From an uncultured Oscillospiraceae bacterium (GTDB taxonomy: Bacteria; Bacillota; Clostridia; Oscillospirales; Ruminococcaceae): a stretch of 58,953 bases of DNA. A program made the translations under genes and the position numbers. Shown in pieces: positions 16,194 through 24,136 of this stretch; within the stretch, counting starts at the first letter, position 1, and the number at the start of each line of letters is the position of its first letter. Location: NCBI GenBank assembly GCA_900542145.1, contig UQMF01000015.1:1-58953 (forward strand), written 5' to 3'. The notes under the pieces were generated by a model. The model was not told where the DNA came from. It made no database searches and saw only the letters and a list, made by a program, of their open reading frames with translations.

Positions 16194-17555
16194 GTGAAGA
16201 AGCGAATCACTGCGGCGCTGTGCGTGCTGTTCTGGCTGGTATTGTGGCAGGTCGGCGCAATGCTGCTGCATCAGGAAATATTGTTGGTGTCCCCGGTGAG
16301 GGCGGCGGAAAGGCTTCTACAGCTGCTGCCATCTGCGGATTTCCGGCGCAGCGTGGGATTCTCCTCCGGCAGAATTCTTCTGGGATTCGCCATGGGCACG
16401 CTGACCGGCACCCTCCTGGCGCTCGCCGCCGGGAAATCCCGTATTGTGAAGCAGTTGCTGGCTCCGCTCATGTCGGCAGTGAAGGCGGTTCCCGTGGCGA
16501 GTATCACGGTGCTGGCGCTGATATGGGTGACATCCCGGAATCTATCGGTGCTGATATCTTTTCTTATAACGCTGCCGGTGGTGTATTCCGGCATGCTTGA
16601 GGGGATAGAGAACCTTGACCCCGGGCTTACCGAAATGGCAAGGCTGTTCCGGGTGCCGGCGGTGCGCAGATTCACCGGGGTGTATCTTTCGCAGCTGCTG
16701 CCGTATTTCCGCAATGCCGCCCGGCTCTCAATAGGGCTGAGCTGGAAGAGCGGAACGGCGGCGGAGCTTATCGGAATACCCGGCGGTTCCATCGGCGAAA
16801 AGCTGTACAGCGCGAAAATATATCTCGAAACGGCTGACCTTTTCGCGTGGACTATCGCGGTGATACTCCTCAGCTGGCTGAGCGAGAAGGTGTTCCTGCT
16901 GCTGGTTGATATTGCCGTCCGGGCGGTATCCGGCGGAAGGGGACTGCATGGGAATGCTGCGCGGCGTGAACTTCCACCGGTGGGACTTCGCGCGGAGTCC
17001 GTCACCCGGCGCTTCGGCGGACTGACCGTGCTCTCCGGGTTCACGCAGGATTTCCCGGCAGGGAGGACTACGGCGGTGATGGGAGCCTCCGGCTGCGGAA
17101 AGACCACGCTGCTGCGGATACTCTGCGGACTGCTGCCACCGGACTCCGGCAGGATCGACGGTGCGGAGGGCGCGAGGTATTCCGCAGTATTCCAGGAGGA
17201 CAGGCTGTGCGAGAATCTCACCGCGGCGGCGAATATCCGGCTGGTCACCGGGAACAGCCGCAGCCGGGAGGAGATAGAATCCGCCCTCGCCGCCGTGGGA
17301 CTTGCGGACTGCTCCGGGAAGCCGGTGCGTGAATTCTCCGGCGGAATGAAGCGGCGCGCGGCGCTCGTGAGGGCGCTTCTTGCGGAGTACTCCGTGCTGG
17401 TGCTGGACGAGCCTTTCAAGGGGCTGGACGAATCCACCCGGGAAAAGACCGCCGGGTGGTGCAGGAAGATGACCGCCGGGAAAACGGTCATTCTGGTCAC
17501 CCACGACCATCGGGACTGCGAGCTGCTTTCGGCGGCTGAGATAATCACGATGTAA
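16194..17555 (+). CDS. ABC importer permease and ATPase fused in one chain
   Basis: The 453-residue protein starts with GTG six bases after the binding-protein stop. Residues 1-250 are a SsuC/TauC-type permease with several membrane helices. Residues about 265-453 are an ABC ATPase with Walker A GASGCGKTT near 297, signature FSGGMKRR near 381, Walker B VLVLDEP near 401 and a switch histidine in VTHDH. In this importer family permease and ATPase are normally separate genes. Here they are joined in the order permease-ATPase. I see no stop or frameshift, so the fusion is real in this sequence. The ribosome site is weak, suggesting coupled translation. Confidence 0.88.
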   Translation: MKKRITAALCVLFWLVLWQVGAMLLHQEILLVSPVRAAERLLQLLPSADFRRSVGFSSGRILLGFAMGTLTGTLLALAAGKSRIVKQLLAPLMSAVKAVPVASITVLALIWVTSRNLSVLISFLITLPVVYSGMLEGIENLDPGLTEMARLFRVPAVRRFTGVYLSQLLPYFRNAARLSIGLSWKSGTAAELIGIPGGSIGEKLYSAKIYLETADLFAWTIAVILLSWLSEKVFLLLVDIAVRAVSGGRGLHGNAARRELPPVGLRAESVTRRFGGLTVLSGFTQDFPAGRTTAVMGASGCGKTTLLRILCGLLPPDSGRIDGAEGARYSAVFQEDRLCENLTAAANIRLVTGNSRSREEIESALAAVGLADCSGKPVREFSGGMKRRAALVRALLAEYSVLVLDEPFKGLDESTREKTAGWCRKMTAGKTVILVTHDHRDCELLSAAEIITM

Positions 17556-17560
17556 CGTAA

Positions 17561-17588
17561 CAGGGCGAAGCTGAACTGCTTCGCCCTG
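17561..17588. terminator. Bidirectional terminator
   Basis: CAGGGCGAAGC (17561-17571) pairs perfectly over 11 bp with GCTTCGCCCTG (17578-17588). It separates the plus-strand transporter operon from the facing SPFH operon. Confidence 0.8.
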
Positions 17589-17591
17589 AGT

Positions 17592-17960
17592 TTATTTAAT
17601 GTTGAATCTTTTCTTTAATTCGGATTCCGTGACTGGTATCGTGATGAAGATCGGGATAATCTGAACCGCCATGACGATACAGAATATAAGCAGCCCGGTG
17701 TTTTCGTCAGCATTGATCCGTATCTGGATCACGCCTGCGACCGCAGAAATCGCGATCACCGGAATGCTGATGAACGTCATGAGCCGCCCCCAGAATACCT
17801 GGGAGAAGTCCCAGGCTTCTGCGCCGGAGCAGGACCGCCGCGTCCTGTAGCCCATGGAAGAGCCGTAGGGCGCAGGCGCCCTCCACATTACCAGCCCGGC
17901 TATCATCAGGATCACCGGCGTGGGAATATAGCAGATCAGAAAGAGAATGTTGTCGTTCAT
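17592..17960 (-). CDS. SdpI-family membrane protein
   Basis: The 122-residue protein has three predicted membrane helices (about 4-24, 60-85, 92-112) and the SdpI-type motif GYRTRRS with a following aromatic segment. SdpI of Bacillus subtilis gives immunity to the SdpC toxin and acts as a signalling receptor. Most family members are uncharacterised. The open frame extends 16 codons upstream; I choose ATG at 17960 because the upstream part is not family-like and this start overlaps the preceding gene's stop (ATGA). It is the last gene of the SPFH operon. No sdpC-like toxin is visible, so immunity is not claimed. Confidence 0.8.
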   Translation of the reverse strand: MNDNILFLICYIPTPVILMIAGLVMWRAPAPYGSSMGYRTRRSCSGAEAWDFSQVFWGRLMTFISIPVIAISAVAGVIQIRINADENTGLLIFCIVMAVQIIPIFITIPVTESELKKRFNIK

Positions 17961-18142
17961 TCCTCGTCCTCCTTTTTGTCTGAGTGCTTCCTGCGGTACT
18001 TCACGCACTCCGTCAGCAGGTATTCTATCTGTCCGTTCACCGAGCGGAAGTCGTCCTCAGCCCATTTCATAAGTTCGTTGTAAAGGGTTGCCGATAACCG
18101 CAGAGGTATCTGCTTTTTATCCTTCTTTTCGCTGTCTGCCAT
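17957..18142 (-). CDS. Ribbon-helix-helix (Arc/CopG-like) DNA-binding protein
   Basis: This 61-residue protein has the Arc-type pattern: a beta strand with IPLRLSATLY, then two helices containing NELMKWAEDD and VNGQIEYLLTECVKYRR. It is hydrophilic and should form a dimer that binds repeated half-sites. The start has a clear AGGAGG site. It lies 20 bases after the YhfC gene and overlaps the SdpI gene by four bases. Small RHH genes are often autoregulators. The palindrome at 19951-19967 in the operon's promoter is the obvious candidate operator; that link is inference. It could also act elsewhere. Confidence 0.82.
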   Translation of the reverse strand: MADSEKKDKKQIPLRLSATLYNELMKWAEDDFRSVNGQIEYLLTECVKYRRKHSDKKEDEE

Positions 18143-18162
18143 GCAGCTTACCTCCTGTCATG

Positions 18163-18957
18163 TTATTTTGCCCGGAGCGCCTTGTAGTACCGTATCGCCA
18201 CGAATACCCACACGGCGGTGAACGCTGTCATAATCGCTTCGCAGACTAACAGGGGAATCTTTCCCGACTGATACAGCAGGGCAGGGACGTCCATCAGCGC
18301 GTGTATCGCTATCGCCGCAGGATACAGCCACGCCTTTCCCTTTACCATGACGGATTCCATCACCAGCACCGAAAGGGAAACGTGCAGCGCCATCGCTACG
18401 ATACGCTCAAAAACCGAGATGAGTGCCGTCGGTATTGTCATCTGGGAGAATCCCAAAAGCTGCGCTCTCAGCTGTTCTGCGACAGCTTCGCTGCCGCCGG
18501 TGAAGTTCTGGATCATCTGGGCGGTGCCGGAGGATCTTATTTCAGCAGCCATCATCAGCACGCTTATGGAGGTGATCCCGGCGATATATATCGCTTCGAA
18601 TCCGCCGTGACCAAGCCCGTAGGATACGGCGTTCTCGGCGCTCCGGCTGTATTTCATCAGGAACCGGAAGCTGATATACCGCGCGGTTTCCTCAAATATT
18701 CCGGCTGCAAGCGCGCCGTAGAGAGTGTACAGCAGTACATTCCCACTCACCAGCGGCAGCATTGCCTGGTGCAGCAGCCGCTCCAGGATTATCGCAAACA
18801 GGAAGAACATTCCCGCCCCGATGAAGGTGTATCTCATGGAGCCTTTCTTCAGGCAGAACCGCCATACCAGCGCCGCCCCGACCGGGATAAGGATACACAG
18901 CACCGCAATGACCGCATGCGCCGCTATCGCTTCCCCGGAGAATACTATCTCATTCAT
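18163..18957 (-). CDS. YhfC-family intramembrane metalloprotease-like protein
   Basis: The 264-residue protein has about seven to eight hydrophobic segments. It carries motifs of the YhfC branch of CPBP/Abi membrane proteases: EETARY around 89-94 and GHGGFEA around 116-122, supplying the Glu-Glu/Arg and His ligands. The fold in this superfamily cleaves membrane peptides or processes secreted peptides. The role of YhfC proteins is not established. It starts 7 bases after the SPFH gene and is read in the same operon. Residues needed for activity appear intact. The substrate is unknown. Confidence 0.83.
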   Translation of the reverse strand: MNEIVFSGEAIAAHAVIAVLCILIPVGAALVWRFCLKKGSMRYTFIGAGMFFLFAIILERLLHQAMLPLVSGNVLLYTLYGALAAGIFEETARYISFRFLMKYSRSAENAVSYGLGHGGFEAIYIAGITSISVLMMAAEIRSSGTAQMIQNFTGGSEAVAEQLRAQLLGFSQMTIPTALISVFERIVAMALHVSLSVLVMESVMVKGKAWLYPAAIAIHALMDVPALLYQSGKIPLLVCEAIMTAFTAVWVFVAIRYYKALRAK

Positions 18958-18964
18958 ATCCGCC

Positions 18965-19918
18965 TCAATAGATGGAGCCGCTGTTCACGATGGGCTGCGC
19001 GTCCTTGTTGCCGCAGAGTACCACCAGCAGATTGGATACCATCTGTGCCTTGCGTTCCTCGTCCAGCTCGCAGACATTGCTTTCACTCAGCTTGTTCAGC
19101 GCCATTTCTACCATTCCGACTGCGCCGTCAACTATCTTCTGGCGCGCTTCGATTATTGCGGTCGCCTGCTGGCGCTGGAGCATTGCTGCTGCGATCTCCG
19201 GAGCGTATGCGAGGTGAGTTATACGGGTTTCGATTATCTCCAGACCGGCGTTGTCAACGCGCTCCTGGAGCGTCGCCTTGAGCTTCTCGCAGACCTCCTG
19301 GGAGGAGCCGCGCAGGGACATCTCGTCGGAATCCGTGGAATCATACGGATAGCAGCGCACTACGTCGCGCAGCGTGGAATCCGCCTGGATAGACAGGAAG
19401 TCCTCGTAATCGTCAACGTTGAACAGTGCCTTCGCGGTATTTGTGACGCGCCAGATGACTACAATTCCCACCTCTATGGGATTGCCCATCTGGTCGTTTA
19501 TCTTCTGCTTGCGGTTGTCGTGGGTCATCGCCTTGAGGGAAACCTTGGGGCGCGGCATTCCGGGCTTTCCGCCGGACTGGGACTTTGTGGTCACGGGCAC
19601 GCTGAATATGTTGACGAAGAAAAATCCCTCGTGCTTGATGGTGCCGATGTATTTTCCGAACAGGGTGAGTACCAGGGCCTCATTCGGCTTGATTATGCGC
19701 AGTCCGATAAGCGGAAACCAGCCGATACACAGCCAGATTATGCAAATTATCATTTCTATATCATACACTCCGAAGCTGTATTCGTTTGTGTGCGCGGAGC
19801 AGTATATGACCCCGAATATGGCGGCAATATACAGAATGATCGTGATGAACAGCACCGCCCAGCCGTTGGGGGCATTCAGTTCCTTTTCTTCGTAGTTCAT
19901 TTTTTCTATGGTTTTCAT
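18965..19918 (-). CDS. SPFH/Band 7 domain membrane protein
   Basis: The 317-residue protein has two hydrophobic segments near the N-terminus (about 18-42 and 50-70), then an SPFH domain with the typical VWRVTN and STLRDVVR segments. A helical region (ATLQERVDNAGLEIIETRI, then MLQRQQATAIIEARQKI) is characteristic of stomatin/flotillin-type proteins. These form oligomeric membrane cages that organise proteases or stabilise membranes. It leads the operon SPFH-YhfC-RHH-SdpI. It has a GGGAGG ribosome site and a consensus promoter with an operator. A membrane-stress role is plausible because SPFH proteins commonly partner membrane proteases, and YhfC is next to it. Confidence 0.88.
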   Translation of the reverse strand: MKTIEKMNYEEKELNAPNGWAVLFITIILYIAAIFGVIYCSAHTNEYSFGVYDIEMIICIIWLCIGWFPLIGLRIIKPNEALVLTLFGKYIGTIKHEGFFFVNIFSVPVTTKSQSGGKPGMPRPKVSLKAMTHDNRKQKINDQMGNPIEVGIVVIWRVTNTAKALFNVDDYEDFLSIQADSTLRDVVRCYPYDSTDSDEMSLRGSSQEVCEKLKATLQERVDNAGLEIIETRITHLAYAPEIAAAMLQRQQATAIIEARQKIVDGAVGMVEMALNKLSESNVCELDEERKAQMVSNLLVVLCGNKDAQPIVNSGSIY

Positions 19919-19950
19919 AAGTCTGACCTCCCGGATAGATATTGTTGTGT

Positions 19951-19967
19951 GATATCAAAATGATATC
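19951..19967. promoter_or_regulatory. Palindromic operator of the SPFH operon
   Basis: GATATCA-AAA-TGATATC is a perfect 7-bp inverted repeat with a 3-base centre. It sits just past the -10 box at the expected transcription start. This is a typical repressor position, probably for the RHH protein of the same operon. Confidence 0.65.
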
Positions 19968-19975
19968 TTAATGAG

Positions 19976-20004
19976 ATTATAGCACACCGGGAATATTTTG
20001 TCAA
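19976..20004 (-). promoter_or_regulatory. Consensus promoter of the SPFH operon
   Basis: On the minus strand TTGACA (20004-19999) and TATAAT (19981-19976) are 17 bases apart, an exact consensus match. Confidence 0.85.
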
Positions 20005-20010
20005 TAGGAA

Positions 20011-20041
20011 AAATAAATCCGCCCGGAAATTTTCTGGGCGG
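20011..20041 (-). terminator. Terminator of the PAP2 gene
   Basis: CCGCCC (20019-20024) pairs with GGGCGG (20036-20041), extended by GAAA/TTTC inside. Read on the minus strand the stem is followed by ATTTATTTTT. Confidence 0.7.
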
Positions 20042-20049
20042 AGCGTATT

Positions 20050-20607
20050 TTATGCCTTTGCGCCGGACTTGTTCTTCCGGATCTTATCGGCGACCCTGTC
20101 GGTGACGATGAAAGCGGCGATACCAAGACCGATCCCGATGAGCGTGCCGACAAGCACGTCCGAGGGGAAGTGCACGAACAGGTACAGCCGCGAGAACGCG
20201 ATGAGCGAGGCGACCACCAGCGCGGCGATACCAGCCTTCCTGTTGTAGTGGAATATTGCGACGGCAGCCGCGAACGAGATCATTGCGTGCGCGGAGGGGA
20301 AGGAGAAATCCTTCGGGACGTCCACGAGCATCGGGAACGCCGTGTCAATCCAGCAGGGACGCGAGCGCGCCACGAGGTGTTTCAGCAGGAGATTCCCCAC
20401 AAGCAGTCCACCGGCCATTCCGCCGGCGATGGCAATACTTGCGCGGTATTTCCGGAATACCAGGAACAGCAGCGCCGCCAGAATCCATACCGCCCCCATT
20501 TCGGTGAGGTATGTTATCTTGGGCATGATGAAATCCATGAATCCGCAGGACAGGTTGTCGTGAATAAAATAGAGTATCTTGAAGTCGGCGTTGGTTATCC
20601 AGTCCAT
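20050..20607 (-). CDS. PAP2-family phosphatase
   Basis: The 185-residue membrane protein has five to six hydrophobic helices. It carries all three motifs of the type 2 phosphatidic acid phosphatase family: KHLVARSRP (76-84), PSAH (104-107) and SR-x5-H-x3-D (139-150). The family removes phosphate from lipid phosphates such as undecaprenyl pyrophosphate or phosphatidic acid on the outer membrane face. The second motif reads PSAH instead of PSGH, a common variant. It has its own terminator downstream, and another terminator upstream separates it from YjfB. No clear promoter was seen in the short gap. The substrate is not determinable. Confidence 0.87.
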   Translation of the reverse strand: MDWITNADFKILYFIHDNLSCGFMDFIMPKITYLTEMGAVWILAALLFLVFRKYRASIAIAGGMAGGLLVGNLLLKHLVARSRPCWIDTAFPMLVDVPKDFSFPSAHAMISFAAAVAIFHYNRKAGIAALVVASLIAFSRLYLFVHFPSDVLVGTLIGIGLGIAAFIVTDRVADKIRKNKSGAKA

Positions 20608-20631
20608 TTCTGTGCACTCCTTGATTTAATC

Positions 20632-20658
20632 AAAAAGACCGCCCATTTCTGAGCGGTC
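20632..20658 (-). terminator. Terminator of the YjfB gene
   Basis: GACCGC (20637-20642) pairs with GCGGTC (20653-20658). Read on the minus strand the stem is followed by five T. Confidence 0.7.
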
Positions 20659-20672
20659 AGCAGAGCTTTGAA

Positions 20673-20858
20673 TTAAGCCTTGACATTCAGGACAGTTCCC
20701 TTTCCGTCTGGGGAGGGCATATTGTTCAGCATATCGGTGATAGCTTCCATGCTCTGTTCGTTGGCTTCCATAGTCTTTTTCATCATGCCTACGGAAATAC
20801 CATTCTGTAAGTTTGCCATTGCCATATTCATGGACAGGGCAGCAATATCCATTTCCAT
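20673..20858 (-). CDS. YjfB-like small protein
   Basis: The 61-residue protein matches the YjfB family: MDIAALSMNMA at the start, then a helix with MMKKTMEAN, and a tail typical of this group. Family members are common in motile Firmicutes and their function is unknown. Start is ATG at 20858, with AAGGAGG seven bases upstream. A second in-frame ATG two codons later would give the exact family start (MDIAA), so either could be used. It is monocistronic with a consensus-like promoter and terminator. Confidence 0.8.
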   Translation of the reverse strand: MEMDIAALSMNMAMANLQNGISVGMMKKTMEANEQSMEAITDMLNNMPSPDGKGTVLNVKA

Positions 20859-20902
20859 AAAAAGACCTCCTTTTCATGATACCACAGGATATCTCTGGAT
20901 TC

Positions 20903-20931
20903 AGTATATCACATTATTATAGGTTTGTCAA
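20903..20931 (-). promoter_or_regulatory. Promoter of the YjfB gene
   Basis: On the minus strand TTGACA (20931-20926) and TATACT (20908-20903) are 17 bases apart. Confidence 0.75.
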
Positions 20932-21056
20932 GTGTTTTAGCCGCAGTCATCAAAGCAGTCTGCTGTGTAATGAAGTATAATATAATAAGCAAATTAATTT
21001 ATTGCTTTACCAGAACAAAGAATGTGTGAGAACGAATGAAATGGAGTTTGTAAAAA

Positions 21057-21611
21057 ATGAGCACACCTGTAAAGCCCCGTAAAATTACGGAAGATATCCT
21101 GTTGAATCTCAAAACACGCCGCTGTCGTGTCACCTGTTCCGAGGCGACGGCGCAGACGGACATAAGCTGGGACGACTATCTGGAACTATGCTTTGAAAAA
21201 GAGCTGATATATTATGTGGACCTTGAATCCTTCCGGCTGGAAATGCAGCTGGACAACATAATCGGGTACATGAAAAAGGACGGCGTGTTCGTATTTCAGT
21301 GCCGGGTGAATTCCGGCAGCGACTTCGAATGGATAACCGTTTCTGCCGTAGTTGCAGAGAAATCCGGCGATGAAATCACCCGGCTGCGTATCACGGCGGA
21401 AAGCCAGAATATATACAGCCTGAACGGCAGGGACACCGATGATGAGATAATCCGGGAAATGCTGTTCAAGGGATTCGGCAAAGGTGTATTCCAACACCAT
21501 ATGGATAGACGTGCTTGCGGACAGATACCTGGTTCAGAACCTGTACGGCGATGACTGCTACGAGGAAATGACCGCAAAGCCCACGGGATTCTACACCCAC
21601 GACAACCTGTG
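21057..21611 (+). pseudogene. Frameshifted fragment of a PAS-like sensor/signalling protein
   Basis: From ATG 21057 about 140 residues read like a PAS-type sensor module (DGVFVFQCRVNSGSDFEWITVSA, then RLRITAESQNIYS). Near 21478-21485 an extra A in GGCAAAGGTG shifts the frame. Removing it lets translation continue as KVYSNTIWIDVLADRYLVQN and on to about 21605. There the sequence joins an unrelated minus-strand fragment. The C-terminal output domain is missing. The likely parent is a GGDEF-type or other multidomain sensor, but the fragment is too short to decide. It looks like gene decay rather than a functional short gene. Confidence 0.65.
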
Positions 21612-22063
21612 CTATGCCGCGATGTCGATGAAGCGGTCGGGGTAGAAGTTGGATACGCCGATAGCACGCGCCTTACCTGTCTTGTATGCTTCCTCCATCG
21701 CGCGGTAGCTGCCGTAGTAATCCCCGAAAGGCTGGTGGATCAGCAGCAGGTCAACGTAGTCGCTCTTCAGCTTCCTGAGGGTTCGTCGATGGAAGCCTAC
21801 GCCCTCTCGTATCCGGCATTGTTGATCCAGATCTTTGTGGTGATGAAAAGCTCCTCCCGGGGAGGTCCGCACTTGGCGATGGCGTTTCCGACGTCCTCCT
21901 CGTTGCCGTATGCCTGGGCAGTGTCTATGCTGCGGTATCCGTTCTTTATCGCTTCAAGTACGCAGCGTTCTGTTTCCTCCGGAGGTGTCTGGTATACTCC
22001 GTAGCCGAGCTGCGGCATTTTCACGCCGTTATTTAGTAACGAAATCCATGTTCTGTTCCTCAT
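21612..22063 (-). pseudogene. Broken aldo/keto reductase
   Basis: The N-terminus is a normal aldo/keto reductase start (GVKMPQLGYGVYQTPPEETE, SIDTAQAYGNEEDVGNAI, ELFITTKIWINNAGYE). At 21809-21811 a TAG stop replaces what is normally a Lys codon. A one-base deletion follows around 21795, and the frame resumes as LRKLKSDYVDLLLIHQPFG. The sequence then stops after RFIDIAA at about residue 150 of roughly 280, so the C-terminal half is gone. One nonsense codon, one frameshift and a large truncation make a pseudogene. The catalytic Asp-Tyr region remains, but cofactor-binding parts are lost. Confidence 0.85.
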
Positions 22064-22112
22064 TCAGTATTCATTCCGTTCGGGAAAGAATCCCGGACTC
22101 CTCTTTACAATC

Positions 22113-22304
22113 CTAGGAGTCCTCGGCGTTGTTCGCCTTGAGGTCGCGCATGGTTTCAAGGCACTCCTGGATTCCGTCTGCGCACGCCATTTTCGCCGCC
22201 ATGGACTTCTTGTGCATAGCGTGCTGAACGCGGTTGGTGCAGCCGACGATCAGGAAAGCCACCGGCAGCACCCACAGCGCCGCAAGCGCCATCTTCCAGT
22301 TAAA
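22113..22304 (-). pseudogene. Fragment of a second half ABC transporter
   Basis: About 62 codons (FNWKMALAALWVLPVAFLIV, then MACADGIQECLETMRDLKANNAED) match the middle of the membrane domain of a type I ABC half-transporter. Such genes normally follow the intact gene at 22300-24051 as its heterodimer partner. Both ends are missing, including the whole ATPase domain. The fragment begins in a different frame right at the stop of the intact gene, so an internal deletion joined the two. It ends at a TAG beside a GGACTCC/GGAGTCC inverted repeat (22094-22122). Confidence 0.75.
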
Positions 22305-24051
22305 GAACCGACTTTCTGTAGTCGCTCCACATCTTCGCGAATATTCCGTCCCCGGAGGAAAGCTCCGCGCCGCTGCCGGATTCCGCGATCTTTCCGTCAG
22401 CAAGCACGAATATCCTGTCGGCGTTGATGACGGTGGACAGCCTGTGGGCTATCATGATAACTGTCCTGCCTTTGAGAAGTTCGGCGAATGCCTTCTGCAC
22501 CCGTACCTCGTTGTCCGGGTCGGCGAATGCGGTCGCTTCGTCGAGGATAACCACGGGGGAATCCTTAAGGATCACCCGGGCTATTGCGACGCGCTGCTGC
22601 TCGCCGCCGGAAAGGTAGATACCGCCGGTGCCGATAACGGTGTTCACTGCGTCCGGCAGCTTTTCGAGAATATCGCCGCACTGCGCCGCTTCAAGCGCAC
22701 GCAGCACCTCATCGTCCGAGGCTTCCGGACGAGCCATTCGCACGTTTTCGAGGATCGTTCCCTTAATAAGGCGGCTGTTCTGGAATACGAAGGAAACCAT
22801 ATCCATCAGCTGTTCCTTGGGGAAATCCCGGACGTTCACGCCGCCGATGAGCACTTCGCCGCTGTCCGCGTCGAAGAACCGGGAGATTATGTTCGCGAGT
22901 GTAGTTTTTCCGCCGCCGGAGGGCCCTACGAACGCGCAGGTCTGTCCGGAGACTATCTTCAGTGAGATACCGTCCAGCGCCTTATTGCTGCCGTCGTAGC
23001 TGTAGGATACGTTCCGCAGCTCCACGGAGTGATCCGCGGGCTTCACGGGAGCGCTACCCTGGGAGAGCGGCTCCATGGACATCACGCTGTCGATACGGCT
23101 GATGGCGTCGGATACGACCATCTTGTTCTCGCTGTTGAACATGATCTTCGTGAGAGTAACAGTCAGCAGCGGAGTTATGATGATGTAGAACATGAGGTTC
23201 AGCAGGAACTCATTGGACACACCGTCCGCGGTGAACCATATCGCCGCAGCGATGAGCATTGCGAAAACGGCGTTCACGGCGGTGGTCAGGAACATCATCG
23301 GCAGCCGGAGCTGATTCGTGTATCTGATGGTCCATTCGCCGTAGCGGTCGATCGCGCCCTTGAATTTCCTGAAGGAGAACACGGTCTGCCCGAAGGTCTT
23401 TACGACGGGGATTCCGCGGACGTATTCCACCGCCTCGTTGGACATGTCGTTGAGCGCGTCCTGGTATTCAGTCATGCTCTTCTTGAGGGACTTACCGGTC
23501 ATGAACACCATCATGATGACGAAAGCCAGCACCGCCGGTACAAGGCTGAGGAGTCCCAGGCGCCAGTCGAATACCATCATGAGCACCAGCAGGGCCACCG
23601 GCGTGATGTAGGCTGTCACCGTATCCGGGAGCATATGCGCGAGGTAGGTTTCGGTCGCGCCGCTGCATTCGTTGATTATCTTGCGGAGCTTACCGGTGCC
23701 GAAGTTCTCGGCGAATCCCAGCGGAAGCCCGGCGATGTGCCGCGTCATGGCGATACGCAGGTTGGTCGCAACGCGGAATGCCGCCAGGTGCGAGCAGAGC
23801 AGCGCGGCAATGTACACAAGGAAAGCCAGCGCCGAGAATCCCATGGCAGCCCAGCCCCATTCGCTGATGTGTACCGCCTGGCTGAAATCCGGACTGACGT
23901 CCAGGACCTCCCTGATTATCCTCCAGAGATACCAGAACGGAACCAGTGCGATCACAGCGCTTATTCCGGCGAGCACCCACGAAAGATAGGTGAGCACCCT
24001 GTGCTTTCCGGCGTATCCCATCAGCACAGAAAGATCTGATTTCTTCTTCAA
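22300..24051 (-). CDS. Type I ABC exporter half-transporter (membrane + ATPase)
   Basis: The 583-residue protein has six membrane helices (about 15-310) and an ATPase with Walker A GPSGGGKTT, signature LSGGEQQR and Walker B VVILDEATAFAD. The SAGLPLGF-like IAGLPLGFAENFGTGKLR loop and overall pattern recall half-transporters that work as heterodimers, including IrtAB-type siderophore importers. Its natural partner downstream is only a fragment, and its own last residues may be altered by that deletion. It starts with TTG at 24051 (AAAGGAGG nine bases upstream). The TetR gene lies upstream on the same strand, and an exact GTTAG-N6-CTAAC operator sits in the gap. It may be orphaned, or pair with another subunit. 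Confidence 0.87.
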   Translation of the reverse strand: MKKKSDLSVLMGYAGKHRVLTYLSWVLAGISAVIALVPFWYLWRIIREVLDVSPDFSQAVHISEWGWAAMGFSALAFLVYIAALLCSHLAAFRVATNLRIAMTRHIAGLPLGFAENFGTGKLRKIINECSGATETYLAHMLPDTVTAYITPVALLVLMMVFDWRLGLLSLVPAVLAFVIMMVFMTGKSLKKSMTEYQDALNDMSNEAVEYVRGIPVVKTFGQTVFSFRKFKGAIDRYGEWTIRYTNQLRLPMMFLTTAVNAVFAMLIAAAIWFTADGVSNEFLLNLMFYIIITPLLTVTLTKIMFNSENKMVVSDAISRIDSVMSMEPLSQGSAPVKPADHSVELRNVSYSYDGSNKALDGISLKIVSGQTCAFVGPSGGGKTTLANIISRFFDADSGEVLIGGVNVRDFPKEQLMDMVSFVFQNSRLIKGTILENVRMARPEASDDEVLRALEAAQCGDILEKLPDAVNTVIGTGGIYLSGGEQQRVAIARVILKDSPVVILDEATAFADPDNEVRVQKAFAELLKGRTVIMIAHRLSTVINADRIFVLADGKIAESGSGAELSSGDGIFAKMWSDYRKSVL

Positions 24052-24069
24052 GTTGATGTTCCTCCTTTT

Positions 24070-24085
24070 GTTAGCCCGAGCTAAC
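24070..24085. promoter_or_regulatory. GTTAG-N6-CTAAC operator upstream of the ABC half-transporter
   Basis: GTTAGCCCGAGCTAAC is an exact copy of the inverted repeat found at 24973-24988 and 25984-25999. It lies immediately before the ribosome site of the minus-strand ABC gene. No strong promoter was found beside it, so it may act on transcripts coming from the TetR promoter. Confidence 0.65.
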
Positions 24086-24136
24086 TCTTTGGTTTATCTG
24101 TAGCCGCAGTTTGTAAGCTGCGGCTTGTTTACTTGT

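Noticed and set aside
17592..18142. Toxin-antitoxin pair (RHH plus small membrane protein)
   Set aside because: The small membrane protein matches SdpI rather than a toxin, and the pair sits inside a longer SPFH operon.
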